A stretch of 64,000 nucleotides of DNA from Rallus limicola (GCA_022605955.1 JAKCOZ010000001.1:20886146-20950145); one strand, 5' to 3'; counted from the stretch's first letter, positions 13,701 through 26,800 are shown. Numbers and translations: made by a program. The notes: generated from the sequence alone by a model not told the origin.

Positions 13701-16700
13701 TACTGTTGCACTCATCAGTGGAAGTTCTCAGAGACATTAAGTCACCTACTGGCTGATCTTTTGGAGTAGCAGATTTACATTACCCAAGACTCAAAAAAAA
13801 CCAATATCAGCACTTAAACACAGAAGATTATGATATAAAGTCTGCCAAGTTAAATTAAAGAATTTAATGTATCAGTCTCAGAGACCAGTAATGGTGTGTT
13901 CACACCTGCTCCAAAAAACCTTTGTTGATTAAATTTTGCTAAGCTGGCTTTTGTTTTCATAGATCTATGCCAGGTTAAAGGCCATGGTGATACTAGATGG
14001 TATAATATAACTTCAATCATATTTTAAAAGACAGTTCATTATTGAGTGCAAGCAGATGGTTAAAAATAACATTTGAGTAGAGACTGGAAGCCTCTGAAAT
14101 ATCAGTGGCTAGTTCTCATTTATATCTGAGAAAATGACAGTATAGGAAAGATGAAGAATGGCAGGGGTAAAATCTTAGTCACATTAAGGTTAATGACACA
14201 AGAAATTCAACCTTGAAGAAGTGTTTTCAATAAAATCTCTCCCAAGGTTTTGTAAAACAGCATCATGTGGTTATGACAGTTACGTACAATTTAACAGGCG
14301 AGAAGTTTGCATAAATGTTTGAGGCCAGATTCATTTGAAAGTAATACAAAATTGGAACAATTAGTCCCTTCTCTTCCAGCTCCCAAAAGTTCAGGCAGTA
14401 GTTGGAAATGATCAGATCTGACCCTTTTTTCCACCTTCACATTGTAAGTTCTAAGTGTACCAAAGAAAACAGCACTGCTCTTCATTCTGGCATCTTAACA
14501 GAGCCTTTCAATAACTAATTACAAAGATTTCCTAGCAATTTTCCTTTCCACTTCTTTTCCTCATAATGCCTGATGTAACTTTGTCTTTAACTTACCCATA
14601 CTAAAACAAACATGATTCCCTTCCCTGCTTTTGGCTTTTAAAATTATACAGCTTTAGTCTCCTACAGTTCCCTGTCTTTTAAGCTATCAGGTGAATTTCT
14701 CTAGATGTATATATCTATAGCTCAGTATATTGTGTTCCTCACTTCTGTTGGACATGAAATTTTACAGTTTGGTGTTATGCATTATGGGGAGGCTGGAAGG
14801 GAAGGTTGTTCTCTTTGCGCTTGGCCCTGAGGCTTGGCAGCAACACTGCAAAATGACTTTATCCCCAAACCAGATGTTCAAGTTGTTTTAATAATATCTT
14901 ATGTTTCCTTCACAAAATAAAACAAAAACTCACTGTATCAGAATGTTCCAGTGTTATAACAATATGATTTTTGCTGTCTGCATTTTGCCCACCAGATGGT
15001 AGCACTGAAATTAAATCTGAAGTTTTTTTTATCAAAGCACTTATCACTCTCACAGGTTGGACGAAATTCCTCCTTTGTAATACTTGTAGGATCTAACTGT
15101 TGGTAGTTCACTAGGTCACCTGTATCCTATCAGATCCGAGAGCAACCACAATACAAATCTAAGATCGTCCTCCTTATTTCATGGCTTAGGTATCACCTAG
15201 TTCACTTGCTATTTATATCCTTTTTTTTTCCTTTCATCTTCATTTTGTTTCCTGTCATTACAAAAGAGAATAGCAGAAGGAATGGTATTCATATAATGTG
15301 ACTGCTACTGCTAACTTTATCAGGCTTTAAATTCAGTAAAACTGAAAACACAATGTTGATTTTCCTAGGAAAACCTAGATCTTGGTTCAGAGAAGGCTAA
15401 AGACAATCAGAAAACCACTAAAAATACACACACAGAGCAACTGATGTGTTGCTTTATGCAGACATTACTTTATCTCTGTGTTATTTGCTTTTGTATTTTA
15501 TTTATGGACTAAAGACACTACCCTGATTTGAATTTTTGATAAGAACATTGTTCAAATGTCATGACAAGTAGCTTTTATTAGTTCATTATGGATCACAGGC
15601 AGCACAGATACCAGAGGTATTAGAACCTCTATCCAGAATTCTTCAGGTATGTCAGTGCATACAACTTTTCATTCAGAAAAAACATTTTAAATACATTCAA
15701 TAAATTTAAATTCTTACTTTGTCAAATTCTTCGTTTAAAGGGTCATCATTAGTAGAGCTTCCCAAGAAGAAAGACTTTATAGAAACTGCAGACATGTTTT
15801 TCACTTGAATTTATTACAAGCTAGTGACTGTCTAGTTTGGAGTTTAACAGAGTACTCACGTACTATGAAGTAGTGCACATATTCTCAGTGAGATTTGAAC
15901 CAGGACCTTTTTCTCTTAAGAGGCATGGATGTTCTTTTTCAGGGGTCTTTCTGTGCTTACATGGCTGCTATATCATTGCTGGCAGATCTTCATCTAACAC
16001 CGTGAAGTTTCAGCAAACACATTTTTAGTCCAGAGAAAAGATTATTGTCTCACATTCCACCAAGAAAATAAGGGCCCTGTAGAATAACAATTGTTGCAAG
16101 AACAAGACTTCATGAGCTCTAGCTCTACCAAAATAACTGGTTTGATACATTTCTCTAGCCTTGTTTTTTACAGGCACAGGCTGGTGGCCTGTCATTAAGG
16201 AGAACTCTTGGACTATGGTTAATTTAGACCGTAGTATTTTATCTCCTTTGCTGGAGTGGACCTCTCTGGAATTAAAATTCTTCACAAGACCAGTGAGACT
16301 CCCTGAAGAGGGAGTTTTAAATATAGATGCCAGAACCACCCTTCCCCAAAACCCTGTAAACAACCCACCAGACAAACACAAAAATCTACCTTAGAAAATG
16401 GTTTGGTAGAGAAGACTACAAATATCTGGTAAGCATCTTGGTATTATACCATTTTACATAGCTTCTGGATTTATGTTGAGCTTTAGAAGTGAAATGAACC
16501 TTTAGCGGTGCAGGTTTAAAATATTTTGAACCTTTGCCATCAACATGGAACTTGATCAGTATTTCTCAATTTTCCATACCTTCTTTCTGAATCTGGCTGC
16601 GCAATAAGAAAATTTGAGGTGGTTTTCTATAAACCTGGGTGGCTTCATGCTTTTTTTATATAGAAACCATCTGAAGTATTGTTTTCACTAGGTTTTGACC

Positions 16701-16994
16701 CCAAACCAGGCAAAAACTTGGTAATTTCAACTGAATTTCCTTTTGAGGTTTTGGATTCCTTCCAATCCTAAGCTCACACTCAGGCTCCAAAAGGTTCATA
16801 TGCGCCTTCCTAGGGAACCTGCTTAGTTTACTCTTCTCTCATGATTAGAACTTATAGGTTCTAGTAAGTGGTGAGGGGAAAAGATGTAGAAGAGTTGAAT
16901 GGATCAAGTCTGTAGGCCCTTGACATGCATGGCTTCCATCAATTTTGTCAAGTGCCCTGTGTATGGAGCACATCTAAATCATCCTACACTTTTG
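10762..16994. other. Unannotated stretch, no gene seen
   Basis: The longest open frame is 148 codons on the minus strand (11283-11729). It has no motif I recognise and is most likely chance. A simple AACC/CAAA-rich tract lies at 13130-13195. No LINE end, tRNA or hairpin RNA was recognised. Confidence 0.55.
13130..13195. repeat. AACCAACC / A-C rich simple repeat
   Basis: The tract begins with three AACC units and continues as impure CAAA and ACCCC runs (AACCAACCAACCAAAAAAAC). It is low-complexity sequence with no coding content. Confidence 0.75.
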
Positions 16995-17335
16995 GCAGGA
17001 AGGGTGATGTCACCAAACAGGGACTCAGAGTTCAATTCCTGTCTCTGATGCAGACTTCCCGTGTAGTTTTGGACAAGTCATCCATGGAAGAAATCCAGGT
17101 CAGCTGGAAATAAATGACAAAACTCTCATTGACACAAGGCCAGAATTTCATCTTAGAGAATTGGAACTCTTGATCTTTCACCTGAAGCCATTTTACTTCA
17201 TCCTTTTTGTTGTCATAGCCATTTGGACTGCAAACCCTCTGAGTTAAGGGTTGTGTCTTAGCACAAGTCCCTGTGCAGTATCGAGGATCAGCAGGAGCTG
17301 ATCTCAGGTGGGGCCTCTAGGTGTTCCTGTCATGC
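16995..17335 (+). repeat. Ancient tRNA-derived SINE-like relic
   Basis: The sequence at 17030-17039, GTTCAATTCC, is an exact match to the RNA polymerase III B box (GTTCRANNCC). It is followed by GACTTCCCGTGTAG and TTGGACAAGTCA (to 17080), which resemble the core of MIR/CORE-SINE type elements (compare the common CTTGGGCAAGTCA). Farther on, GACTGCAAACCCTCTGAG (17226-17243) and GCTGATCTCAGGTGGGGCCTCTAGG (17297-17321) resemble a 3' end common in reptile and turtle repeats. All matches are from memory of the families. The parts are diverged and may be more than one old insertion. Confidence 0.5.
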
Positions 17336-19810
17336 ACATGACAGACAGTAAAAAATGAGAAGCATGTGGACTTGATCTGAATGGAAACAGATGGAGAATG
17401 CAAGTCCAGAGCATTACATTTGACAAGATCACAGAGCTGCACTCTACATTGTTAAATTCTCCAAAGTCCTGCAGAAGTGCAGAATCTTCCTGTATGCTCT
17501 GCTTGCTAAAAGAGAAAAACAGCACTTCCGGTACAACAGAAGGCTGTATTCATTGACAGTATTCACATTTAGAGTTGTTATTACTGTATATTTTACTTCA
17601 GCTGACTGGTTTGATCTAGGCAAAGGCACATATGACATTTCAGTAAAACAAAATAATGCTTTAATGCATTAATTTTAAGTTTATAAAACATCTTTAATCT
17701 TCAATATGTGAAAGTTAACTAATGTAAAGGAGGTGAAGAGAGACCTAAAAGCTGCATATATAACTCCAGGTCTAGTTGTACCCAACTTCCAGGTCTATCC
17801 ATGAGATAATCTGCTAATTTGTAGATTCAGCATCTGCACATGATTCGCGTTGTTTCTAGACTGCAGGTGCTGCCTAGAGCAGCCCAATCCACCACACACA
17901 CTTCTATGAGCACAGCCATTAGAGAAGATAATAAACAAGTAACTGTACGAATTTGTGTAATATTCTGTACTACTGCCTTCAAGTATGAGCATAGACAAGA
18001 CCCCGAATGTTATCACCTGTACAAATGCAGCATTAACACTTCTCAGCATGGCAGGCAAATGTTTCAGCCTACCCAGATACAGCTCTATCTTCGTTTTAGT
18101 TCCCCTATCACACCCCGCTCCCTCCACCCACCCAATTTATAGAGGCACTTTTCCTGTCCCTCATTCTTTTCACTATTTCACTGTCCCTCATTCTTTCATT
18201 GCCTGCAGGTGCTTCTGCTGTTCTTTGTGTGTCCTGCCTCTTCCCCTTCAGAGACTCGAGACTGTTCTTCCAGCAGTTTTGTAATGCTTTACCTTTTCCT
18301 ACCTAAGGGAAGCTGATCTTGTTCTAAGCTAAGAAGTAATTACATCCCCTCTTTTAAAGAGAGGAAACAATGCACTCTTTGGCTACATCCATGCTAGTAA
18401 ACTAAATGTGCTAAGGAATGTTCCCTGGCCCACAGCAAGTTTGGCACAGAACAGGCTGCCTCAATCCCATTCAGTTCCCTTGCCCGCCAAACTGGGGTGA
18501 GTGCATCCAAACTGCCTACTGGGAGCTGCCCTTGGCATGCACTAACTCCTGAGCCATACTTGGGAATCTAGGAGAGTGCTATCTGACCTGGGTCAGAGTG
18601 TTGCCAGCATCCATGCTAAAAATTTAATAGCCAAAAGTGGTCTTCAGTTCTCAGGAACATTCCCTGGCATTGCTTAATTTGCTAGAGTCAGTCTAGGCTT
18701 GATTCCTGTGCTGTTAGCTAAGCATGCATGGTTGACAGTATGTAGGGTCATACTGAAGTTTCCACATACCAAATCCTCCAGTGGTAGGTATGGCTATCAA
18801 ACCAGAATAGCTAGAGGTTCAACAGCATTGTCAGAGATAGAAAGATTCCACTGTCCTCAGAGAGACATAAACAGACAGCAGACAAAAAATATGATGGGAA
18901 AAAGCCCCAACTAAACAAAAAAGATAGAATGGCTTCTTTGAATGCCTACATCAGCCTGCCTTTTATCCCAGAATATTCCTCCTTAGAATTCTTTGTTATA
19001 TTTCTCTGAGCTCCTCACTCTTTACTCATTCCCATGTATTTTCTGTAGTCCTTGCCACTTCCTGTGATCTCTTTTCTTCCTTTCACACCTACTCAAAGCT
19101 GTTATTTCTGAATCAACTTTGACACACATTTCTCAAACCATTACTTTTCTTCCCTATTTTACATTTCTCTACTTTATGTTCTCCTCCCCTACATGTTTTT
19201 CCTCCTTCCTCACAACTACAAAAAGCTTTTCTGTTTTATTCTTTTACTTTTTTAGTTGTTTTCTTCCTTTAGCCTTTAAACTCAACCATATAATTGTTCT
19301 TTGACTTTCCTAGCCTCACAGTTACTTGTTGCCTTCTTTTGACCCACTTTTCCTGCAACCACTCTTTAACATTCAAGACACCACGAAAATCTTTCCTGTT
19401 TACTTCATAACCATAGCTCCATTCTATTGCCTTTTGTCTCTGTGTCCCTTGAATCTTCTCCCAGACTTTCCACTATCCTTTCTCAAATAACAACTGTAAT
19501 AGTGAACAACAAAGTTGTTAACAGACAAGGGAAGGGGAAAAGAGTACTTCCAGCAATGTCCATGGGTTTCATCTTGGTGGGACCATGGCAATGGTGCCAT
19601 GCAATTCTTGTTTGCCAACTGGCAGGTTGGAAAACCTTGAAATTTGTGAAAGTTTGGCACATTCACAGCCTGACACCCCATTTTTACTCAAGAAGCTCCA
19701 GTGGTAATTTACTGTCCTTTTGAGGGTTCTGTTTCAGATATTTCAATCAGTGTGACCTTGCTATTTGCATCCACCAAGTCTTTTTACTGTAACTTTTCAT
19801 ATGTGCATGC
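17336..19810. other. Unannotated stretch, no gene seen
   Basis: No coding frame above about 110 codons and no recognised transposon. A 16-base direct repeat (TGTCCCTCATTCTTT plus one leading C) occurs at 18153-18168 and 18180-18195. Around 19000-19420 the plus strand is strongly pyrimidine-rich (T and C), without a clear repeat unit. Confidence 0.55.
18153..18195. repeat. Short direct repeat, 27-bp period
   Basis: The 16-mer CTGTCCCTCATTCTTT occurs twice with a period of 27 bases. It is a small local duplication with no known role. Confidence 0.7.
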
Positions 19811-20068
19811 AGTGATAAGACATGGGGTAATGCATTTAAGCTTAGAGAGGGTAAATTTAGATATTAGGAAAGATTTCTTCACTACAAGGGTGGTGAGGCA
19901 CTGGAACAGGTTGCCCAGAGAAGCTGCCTGGAAGCGTGCAAGGCCAGGTTGTATGGGGCTTTTGGCAGCCTGGGCTGGTGGACAGTGTCCTTGCCCATGG
20001 CAGGAAATTGAAACTATGGAACTAGAGGATCTTTGAGGTCCCTTCACACCCAAACCATTCCTTTAATT
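19811..20068 (+). mobile_element. Short CR1 3' fragment, middle-aged
   Basis: It starts in the last codons of ORF2 (GTGATAAGACATGGGG; the protein reads FFTTRVVRHWNRLPREAA) and continues into the 3' UTR. Compared with related CR1 copies it seems to miss a block after the REAA codons. It ends at about 20068 after GGTCCCTTCACACCCAAACCATTCC, without intact tail units. Confidence 0.88.
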
Positions 20069-20904
20069 CAGTCCATAGATTATGCTAGTTTATTGTTTTT
20101 GCAGAATCCCAATTACTCCTCTGGCTGATATTTTACATTAACTAACTTCTAGTGTCACTAAAATATTTAAGCTGCGGCTAAAGATATCTCTGTGCAGCAG
20201 TAAGGGCAGCAGTACAGAAAGACCTGAGGTGCTTCAGGTAAGAGTTCATCTGCAGCAGACCAAATACCTAAGCATTTTTCTGTGTCCCTGGGTTTGTTTT
20301 TCAGCCACAAATCCTGGTATCAAAACTAGGTGTTTCTGAAGGAACCTGGGCATGCCTATACTCAAATTCAGACATTACTGGAATACATTATAAGGCTTGA
20401 AGGAAATACATAGCATGCCTACATCTCTCCAGTCTTTTCTGGCCAATGGCAAGATTATTAAGCAGTTTTCAACTGGTGGTCAACAGCATCTCCCAGGATT
20501 GGAAATCTTATGAACAAAATGGAGGTCTACTAGGAATCCCAGAATCCCATATTAATTGCACATAATAACTAAGCTCAAACAGAAATAAATGGTGACAAGC
20601 TGTGTGCTGCGATCTACAGAAAAACTGGATAATCTGATGGTCCTTCCTGACACTGAAATCTACAACTCTGGAAAAAACATTTTGCCAGAAGATATTGATA
20701 TTTCATATGGTGCTTGAAGTATGTGATTTTTTTGGTCACATTTTAAATTAAATTTCTATTTCTGAGCCCATTCTTTGTTTGTGGATATGATTTTAATCAG
20801 CATAAAATGTACTATTCTGCAACTTTTCAAAGATTTCACTACTTTGAAAAATTTCCCCCTTTCGTTACTCCCAAAAATTTCTGAAGTTCAAAACAATTTG
20901 GAAG
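20069..20904. other. Flank upstream of the young CR1
   Basis: No gene or repeat was recognised. The join to the CR1 at about 20905 is uncertain by some tens of bases, because the CR1 sequence 5' of the endonuclease is poorly conserved. Confidence 0.5.
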
Positions 20905-23883
20905 ATGACAAGTGAGTATATGAGAGTAGGGATAACTCTGTGGATTACCCCGTGAACTCCTCAGTGGAGCCGCTTTTGCCCATCCCCTATCGAAAAACTC
21001 GCTGTGAGCTGTTGGGGATATCTGCATCTGCTGCCCCACTAAAATGCCTTTATACAAACGCACGTAGCATGGGGAACAAACAAGAAGAATTAGAGATCTT
21101 TGTGCAGTCACAGGGCCACGATCTCATTGCAATCACTGAGACGTGGTGGGATAGCCTGGATGACTGGCACGCTACCATGGATGGCTACGTGCTTTTTAGG
21201 AAAGATAGGCTAGGGAGACGAGGTGGAGGAGTTGCTCTTTATGTTAGAGAGCACCTAGAATGTATTGACCTCCATCTGGGTAGGGATGAACCACTTGTCG
21301 AGAGCTTGTGGGTAAGAATTAAAAGGCACGCCAGTATGTGTGACATAGTCGTGGGCGTGTACTACAGGCCCCCTGATCAAGAGGGGTGGGTCAATAGTAC
21401 ATTTTATAAGTAATTGGAAGTAGCCTCAAGATAGCAGGCGCTGGTCCTTATGGGGGACTTCAATTACCCAGATATTTGCTGGGCAAGCAATACGGCCAGT
21501 CGTATGCAGTCCAGGCAATTTCTGCGGTATATGGAAGACAACTTCCTGATACAGATGGTGCAGGAACCTACGAGGGGAGGGCGGGTGCTTGACCTTGTTT
21601 TTACTAACAAGGATGGGCTCGTTAGGGAAGTGAAGGTTGGGGGCAGCTTAGGACAAAGCGACCATGAAATGATCGAGTTCAAGATCCTGAGAAGAAGAGG
21701 CAAGCCTAATAGTAGGATAGCTACCCTGAATTTTGGAAGAGCTAACTTTGATCTCCTCCGAAATCAAATAGGGGTTATCCCTTGGGCTGCTCTGTTTGAA
21801 GGAATGGGAGCCTGCGAGAGCTGGCTAACATTCAAACAGCACTTCTTCCAGCACAGAATAGGTGCATCCCTTTGAGTAAGAAATCGGGAAGGAGAGGTAG
21901 AAGACCTGTGTGGATAAGCAGGGAGCTTTTGTGTAAACTCAAAGGGAAGCAGAAGACCTATAAACTGTGGAAACAGGGTCTGAGATCATGGGATGAATAT
22001 AAAGATGTTGCCAGGGCCTGTAGGGATGCAACTAGGAGGGCTAAGGCCTGCTTAGAAATTAAGCTGGCAAGGGACATAAAGGACAATAAAAAGAGTTTTT
22101 TCAGGTATGTGAATAGTAAAAGGATGACCAGGGATAATGTAGGTCCCTTCTTGAATGAGGCCGGTGTCTTGGTAACGGGAGATGATGAGAAGGTGGAGAT
22201 ACTGAATGCCTTCTTTGCCTTGGTCTTTACTGCGAAGGCTTCTTGGGACCCACAGATCCCAGACGAAAGTAGGAGTGGTTGGGGAAGGAATGGCTCCCCT
22301 CTAGTTGAGGTAGGGGTGATCCAGGAGCGACTCAAAGGAATGGATGCACACAAATCCATGGGCCCGGATGGGATACACCCATGTGTGCTGAGAGAGCTGG
22401 TGGAGGTGATTGCGGAGCCACTCTCTACCATCTTCGATAGATCCTGGACTACAGAAGTGCCTGAAGATTGGAGGATAGCCAATGTCACTCCAGTCTTTAA
22501 AAAAAGTCAAGAAGGAGGATCCCAGTAACTATAGCCCAGTCAGCCTCACTTCTGTCCCTGGAAAGGTGATGGAACAGCTTGTTTTGGATGCCATCTCCAA
22601 ACAACTGGAAGAGAAGAAGGCCATGAGGAGTAGTCAGCATGGATTCACCAAGGGGAGATTGTGCTCGACTAATCTCATAGCCTTCTATGATGTCATCACC
22701 AAGTGGGTGGATGAAGGGAGAGCAGTGGATGTCATCTACCTTGACTTTAGCAAAGCTTTCGATACTGTCTCCCACGACACCCTGATAGAGAAGCTGAGGG
22801 AACAAGGGATAGATGAGTGGACAGTGAGGTGGGTTGAGAACTGGCTGTCGGACCGGGCTCAGAGGGTCGTGATCAGTGGAGTAGAATCTGAATGGAGGCC
22901 TGTGACTAGTGGTGTTCCCCAGGGCTCGGTGTTTGGTCCAGTCGTGTTTAATATCTTCATTGACGACCTTGATGAGGGAATTGCATCCACCCTCAGCAAG
23001 TACGCCGATGATACAAAGCTGGGAGGAGTGGCTGACACGCAGGAACACTGCGCTGCCATCCAGCGAGACCTGGACAGGCTGGAGAGCTGGGCTGGGAGAA
23101 ATCTAATGGAGTTCAACAAGAGCAAGTGTAAAGTCTTGCACCTGGGGAGGAACAACCGACTGTATCAGTACAGGCTGGGGGATGACCTGCTGGAAAAGAG
23201 CTCTGTGGAGAAGGACCTGGGAGTCCTGGTTGATGACAGGTTGGCTATGAGCCAGCAGTGTGCACTGGTGGCTAAGAGAGCCAATGGGATCCTGGGATGC
23301 ATCAGGAAGAGTGTGTCCAGCAGGTCGAAGGAAGTGATCCTCCCCCTCTACTCTGTGTTGGTCAGGCCCCACCTGGAGTACTGTGTCCAGTTCTGGGCTC
23401 CCTGGTATAAAAAAGACAGGGACCTTCTGGAGAGAGTCCAGAGAAGGGCAACGAAGATGAATAGGGGCCTTGAACATCTCCCCTATGAGGAAAGGCTGAG
23501 TGAGCTGGGTCTGTTCAGCCTGGAGAAAAGAAGACTTAGGGGGGACCTAATTAGTGTTTATAAATATCTTAGACTTGGGATGCAGGGGGAATTGGCCAGC
23601 CCGTTTTCAGTGGTCTGTGGGGACAGGACTAGGGGCAATGGCTGTAAGCTGGGGCATAGGAAGTTCCACACCAACATGCGGATGAACTTTTTCACAGTGA
23701 GGGTGATGGAGCAGTGGAATAGGCTGCCCAGGGAGGTGGTGGAGTCTCCTTCTCTGGAGATATTCAAGTCTCGTCTGGATGCCTATCTGTGTAATATGAG
23801 ATATGGCACCTGCTTTGGCAGGGGGGTTGGACCCAATGATTTCTTGAGGTCCCTTCCAACCCCTAAGATTCTGTGATTCTGTG
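20905..23883 (+). mobile_element. Young CR1 LINE, nearly complete ORF2
   Basis: This is the longest CR1 in the window, about 3 kb. It holds the APE-type endonuclease, linker, reverse transcriptase, C-terminal region, 3' UTR and a clean tail of two ATTCTGTG units (about 23867-23882). It lacks ORF1 and the 5' UTR, so it is 5' truncated just ahead of the endonuclease. The 5' boundary is approximate; the coding frame can be read back to about 20916, after a TGA at 20913. Its 3' 1.39 kb is nearly identical to the inverted copy at 32219-33620, and its 3' end also matches 37291-37508, so these form one recently active subfamily. Confidence 0.95.
20916..23876 (+). pseudogene. CR1 ORF2: endonuclease plus reverse transcriptase
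   Basis: ORF2 nicks target DNA and reverse transcribes the CR1 RNA there. The endonuclease shows YTNARSMGNK (Asn codon 21057-21059), ITETWWD (Glu codon 21138-21140), VGVYYRPPDQ, MGDFNYPD (from 21450) and SDH (21657-21665). The reverse transcriptase shows MGPDGIHP (about 22357), motif [12 protein letters not shown] (Asp codons 22743-22745 and 22761-22763), motif B PQGSVFGP (Gln codon 22920-22922) and motif C YADD at 23001-23012, all intact. The breaks are few: TAA at 21411-21413, TAG at 21432-21434, an apparent one-base deletion near 21851 and one extra A in the A7 run at 22499-22505. From 22508 the frame is open for over 450 codons to the TGA at 23874-23876. Each lesion is inferred by comparison with CR1 copies in this window and the remembered family consensus. 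Confidence 0.92.
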
Positions 23884-26800
23884 AAGTGAAAAAAAAATTA
23901 AAGAAAAATGCAAGTGAATAGTGAATTAGTCTTTACATTGTACTCAGTGGCAAAAGAAAGGGGGGCGCAGGGAGAAAGAAAAAAAAAAGGAGAGGAATAG
24001 AACTCCCAATACTTGGTTCCAACAAAAAACCCCACCCAAAACAACAACAAAAAGCCAATTTGTATTGAAATGTTTTACTCCAAGTATTTTTTCAGTCAGC
24101 TCTAAAACTATTCAAATTGAACTCTTCCTTCACTAGCTGTTTAGCAGTTTCAGGGAAAATCAATAAGATATAGTCAAGTCTTAGCACAGTCCCCAAATAT
24201 TCCTTTGTGGTCCAAAGAGCTTAACATTTTTTTTTCCCCTTTCTATGTAGGATTTTACCCCTCCTCTCAATTCTAAGAACATTCCATAGATCTCATATGA
24301 CCTTTCTTGTTCTTTGGTCAGTCTCAAAAATTTTTGTTGAAACTATGCAATAGAAATTTTGGGATTTGGCAAGAAAAAACACAACAACAACAAAAAAATT
24401 TTGCAAGGGTATTTGTTTTCTGTATGGGATTTTGTAAAGTTTTTTTTTTTGGTTTTTTTTTTTTTTTGTTTAAACTCCAAACCTATTAAAAATACATCCA
24501 GTTTTCACTTCTGGCTGAATTTTCTTGAGGACAGCTTTTCCAACTGAGCTATTTAAATAATTTCAATGATGATTCCTTCATAACCTTTATAAGTTAGTAG
24601 ATTTTTGTAGGTGATCAGAATTTTTGTTGTAAGTAATGCTTTTGTTTTTTATAAGTAATACAGCCCTGCAGTGATCTATGGAACACTCTCCATTTCAACT
24701 TAAACTGGTGGATAGTTCTCGGTCCCACTACTACTCCAGGCATGGAGAGCTAGATCTACTGGTTTAGCTTCCTTGCAGCTGTAGCAATACGAGTGTGCAT
24801 TGAAGGTGTAAGCAATACAGAAAAGATTAGAAGTGACTCAGAGCAAGTCCACTTTATCGAAAGTGAGTCATAACTTTTGGAATCATACAAGTTATACAAC
24901 CTATTGCCTGCATACACTGGACACTAATTTTTGGCAGTGTACTATTGCATTCACTTCGCATTGCACTTGTTCTCCACTGTCATTAAAAATTTTGCCAAAG
25001 AAAATTTCCAAGGAACCTGGGAATCTGGGGACTGTGTGCAATCTGAGGAATTTCAGGGTGGAGTTAAATATTTTACTTATCAGGGCCTAAGATCTTATAG
25101 TTCGCTGGCAGTTCTTACAGAAGTGGTCCTCTACCAGGACAGGGGGAGGGAAACCTATATCCTGATTCCCTCACTCTCTTCCCTACCACCTCCCCTCAAC
25201 ACACAGTTACTGTATGGTTATTTACTTTTCTCATTAGAGGATATTTTGCTTAGAATTGGAGATGGCTGTAATATAGGCAGGGGTGGGGGAAATAGTCACT
25301 CAGTCCTTCTTGCCAGTTACTTCAAACCAACAAATGCCAAGATGTTACTAGTGAATAGAGGAAAGCATCCCAGTCTTCCTCCTCAGAAAAAACCCCATAA
25401 CCTGTTTCTTTTGCAGATACATGAAAGTTTAAAGAAATAACAGTCCTGTGCCTTTCCCATCTATCTTCTAATTACAAACACCAGATGCTAATGATCTCTT
25501 TCCACTTGCTTACAGGTTTTTTTGGGACTGTAATTAATCAGTGGCATACTCCAGTACCCAATATATAAGGGTCTTCTCTTTATGTCTGTGAGAGAGACCT
25601 TCCTTCAAACTTGGTGTTACCCTTTTGGCAAGGGCATGGAGTTGCAGAGTCCCATCTTGCTGTTTTCTTTGCTTGTGGCTAGAAACCTTTCTTGGCTCCA
25701 TATGTAACCAGCCAGCACTTATTCTCTCAACAGTAATAATCACATCCAAATTAGATTTGCTGTTAAACAACATCTCATTTCTTACAGAAACAGGAAAAAT
25801 GAAAACATGTATAGGAAAGTCTTTATTCCTATTCACAGCAACAGGATGTGGGATTACAGTGGGTCACGAAAGCATTTGGAGCAAAGGGTGAATATTTGCT
25901 GAGAACCTCTGCTGTGGAGATCAGACCCTAGAAAGTGCATTTTCTCCATATGGGTTTGAACATTCCTACTGGCAATGACTATTTGTTTCGATTCACACAA
26001 AAATATGATTTTGGGCTGACCGCAAGTACTTATTTGTTTTGGGTTCAACCACTGAACCTCCCCAATCCAGCCCCAAAAAAGTCCTTAAAGAAAAAAAAAA
26101 GGAACAACATCTACAATTCTAATCCAGACTGTATTTTTTCGTACAGAGTTTCACACTGCTTCCTCCCTCTAAATCAAGGAGTTCCTGATCCTTTTTTCCC
26201 TATTTCACCCAATCCTTTTTTGCCCTGGAGAAAAGCAGGCCCACACAGTAAATCAGATATTCTTTGCTATAGACATTTCTAACTGACAAAATCCTTATTT
26301 TGCAGCTGGTATACACTGGGGCAGATAGATTTTGTCTGACATGATACATCAGTATTTACAAAATTCAATCCGGTTTATCTCACCAGCTCCCCAAATAACA
26401 TAACCTTCATCTCAGCCTGCATGTAGAATTTCCACTATTTTCCTAAAAATCTCAGAATTAACAGACAAATAAGAAATGTTTAGGTTTACCTTTATTTCTT
26501 AACTGGGGTAAGAAATTTTCCAGTGGTGACTGAGTGAAGTAAGTCTGTGTTCCTGTAGGATGCAACAATTTAGAGTATACTGTTTTCCCATTTATCTGAA
26601 AACTAAATTAATCTTCCCTCCAAAAGTCTATCCCTGTTGAAGACACCATTTTCAGCATTACAGTTGTTACAGATACTGCTACATAATTGATAAAGTACTA
26701 TACTTAAACCTTTCTGAACCCATCAGGACCTGAAATTACTTTTCTCTCTCATGTCTGCAAGGGAAAAACTGCTTCTGTCACTTTTTTTTACAAGCAGAAA

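Noticed and set aside
15888..15910. Reverse-strand GGTTCAAATCT, like a pol III B box
   Set aside because: No A box, core or tail was found beside it. An 11-base match is expected by chance.
22497..23048. Long antisense frames inside the young CR1 copies (also 21958-22488, 23103-23477, 32565-33011, 33066-33623)
   Set aside because: They mirror the open sense ORF2 frame and its codon bias, and the sense strand explains the sequence fully.
24931..25440. 169-codon plus-strand open frame
   Set aside because: No family resemblance, no repeat or domain signature, and no exon-like neighbours. Likely a chance frame.
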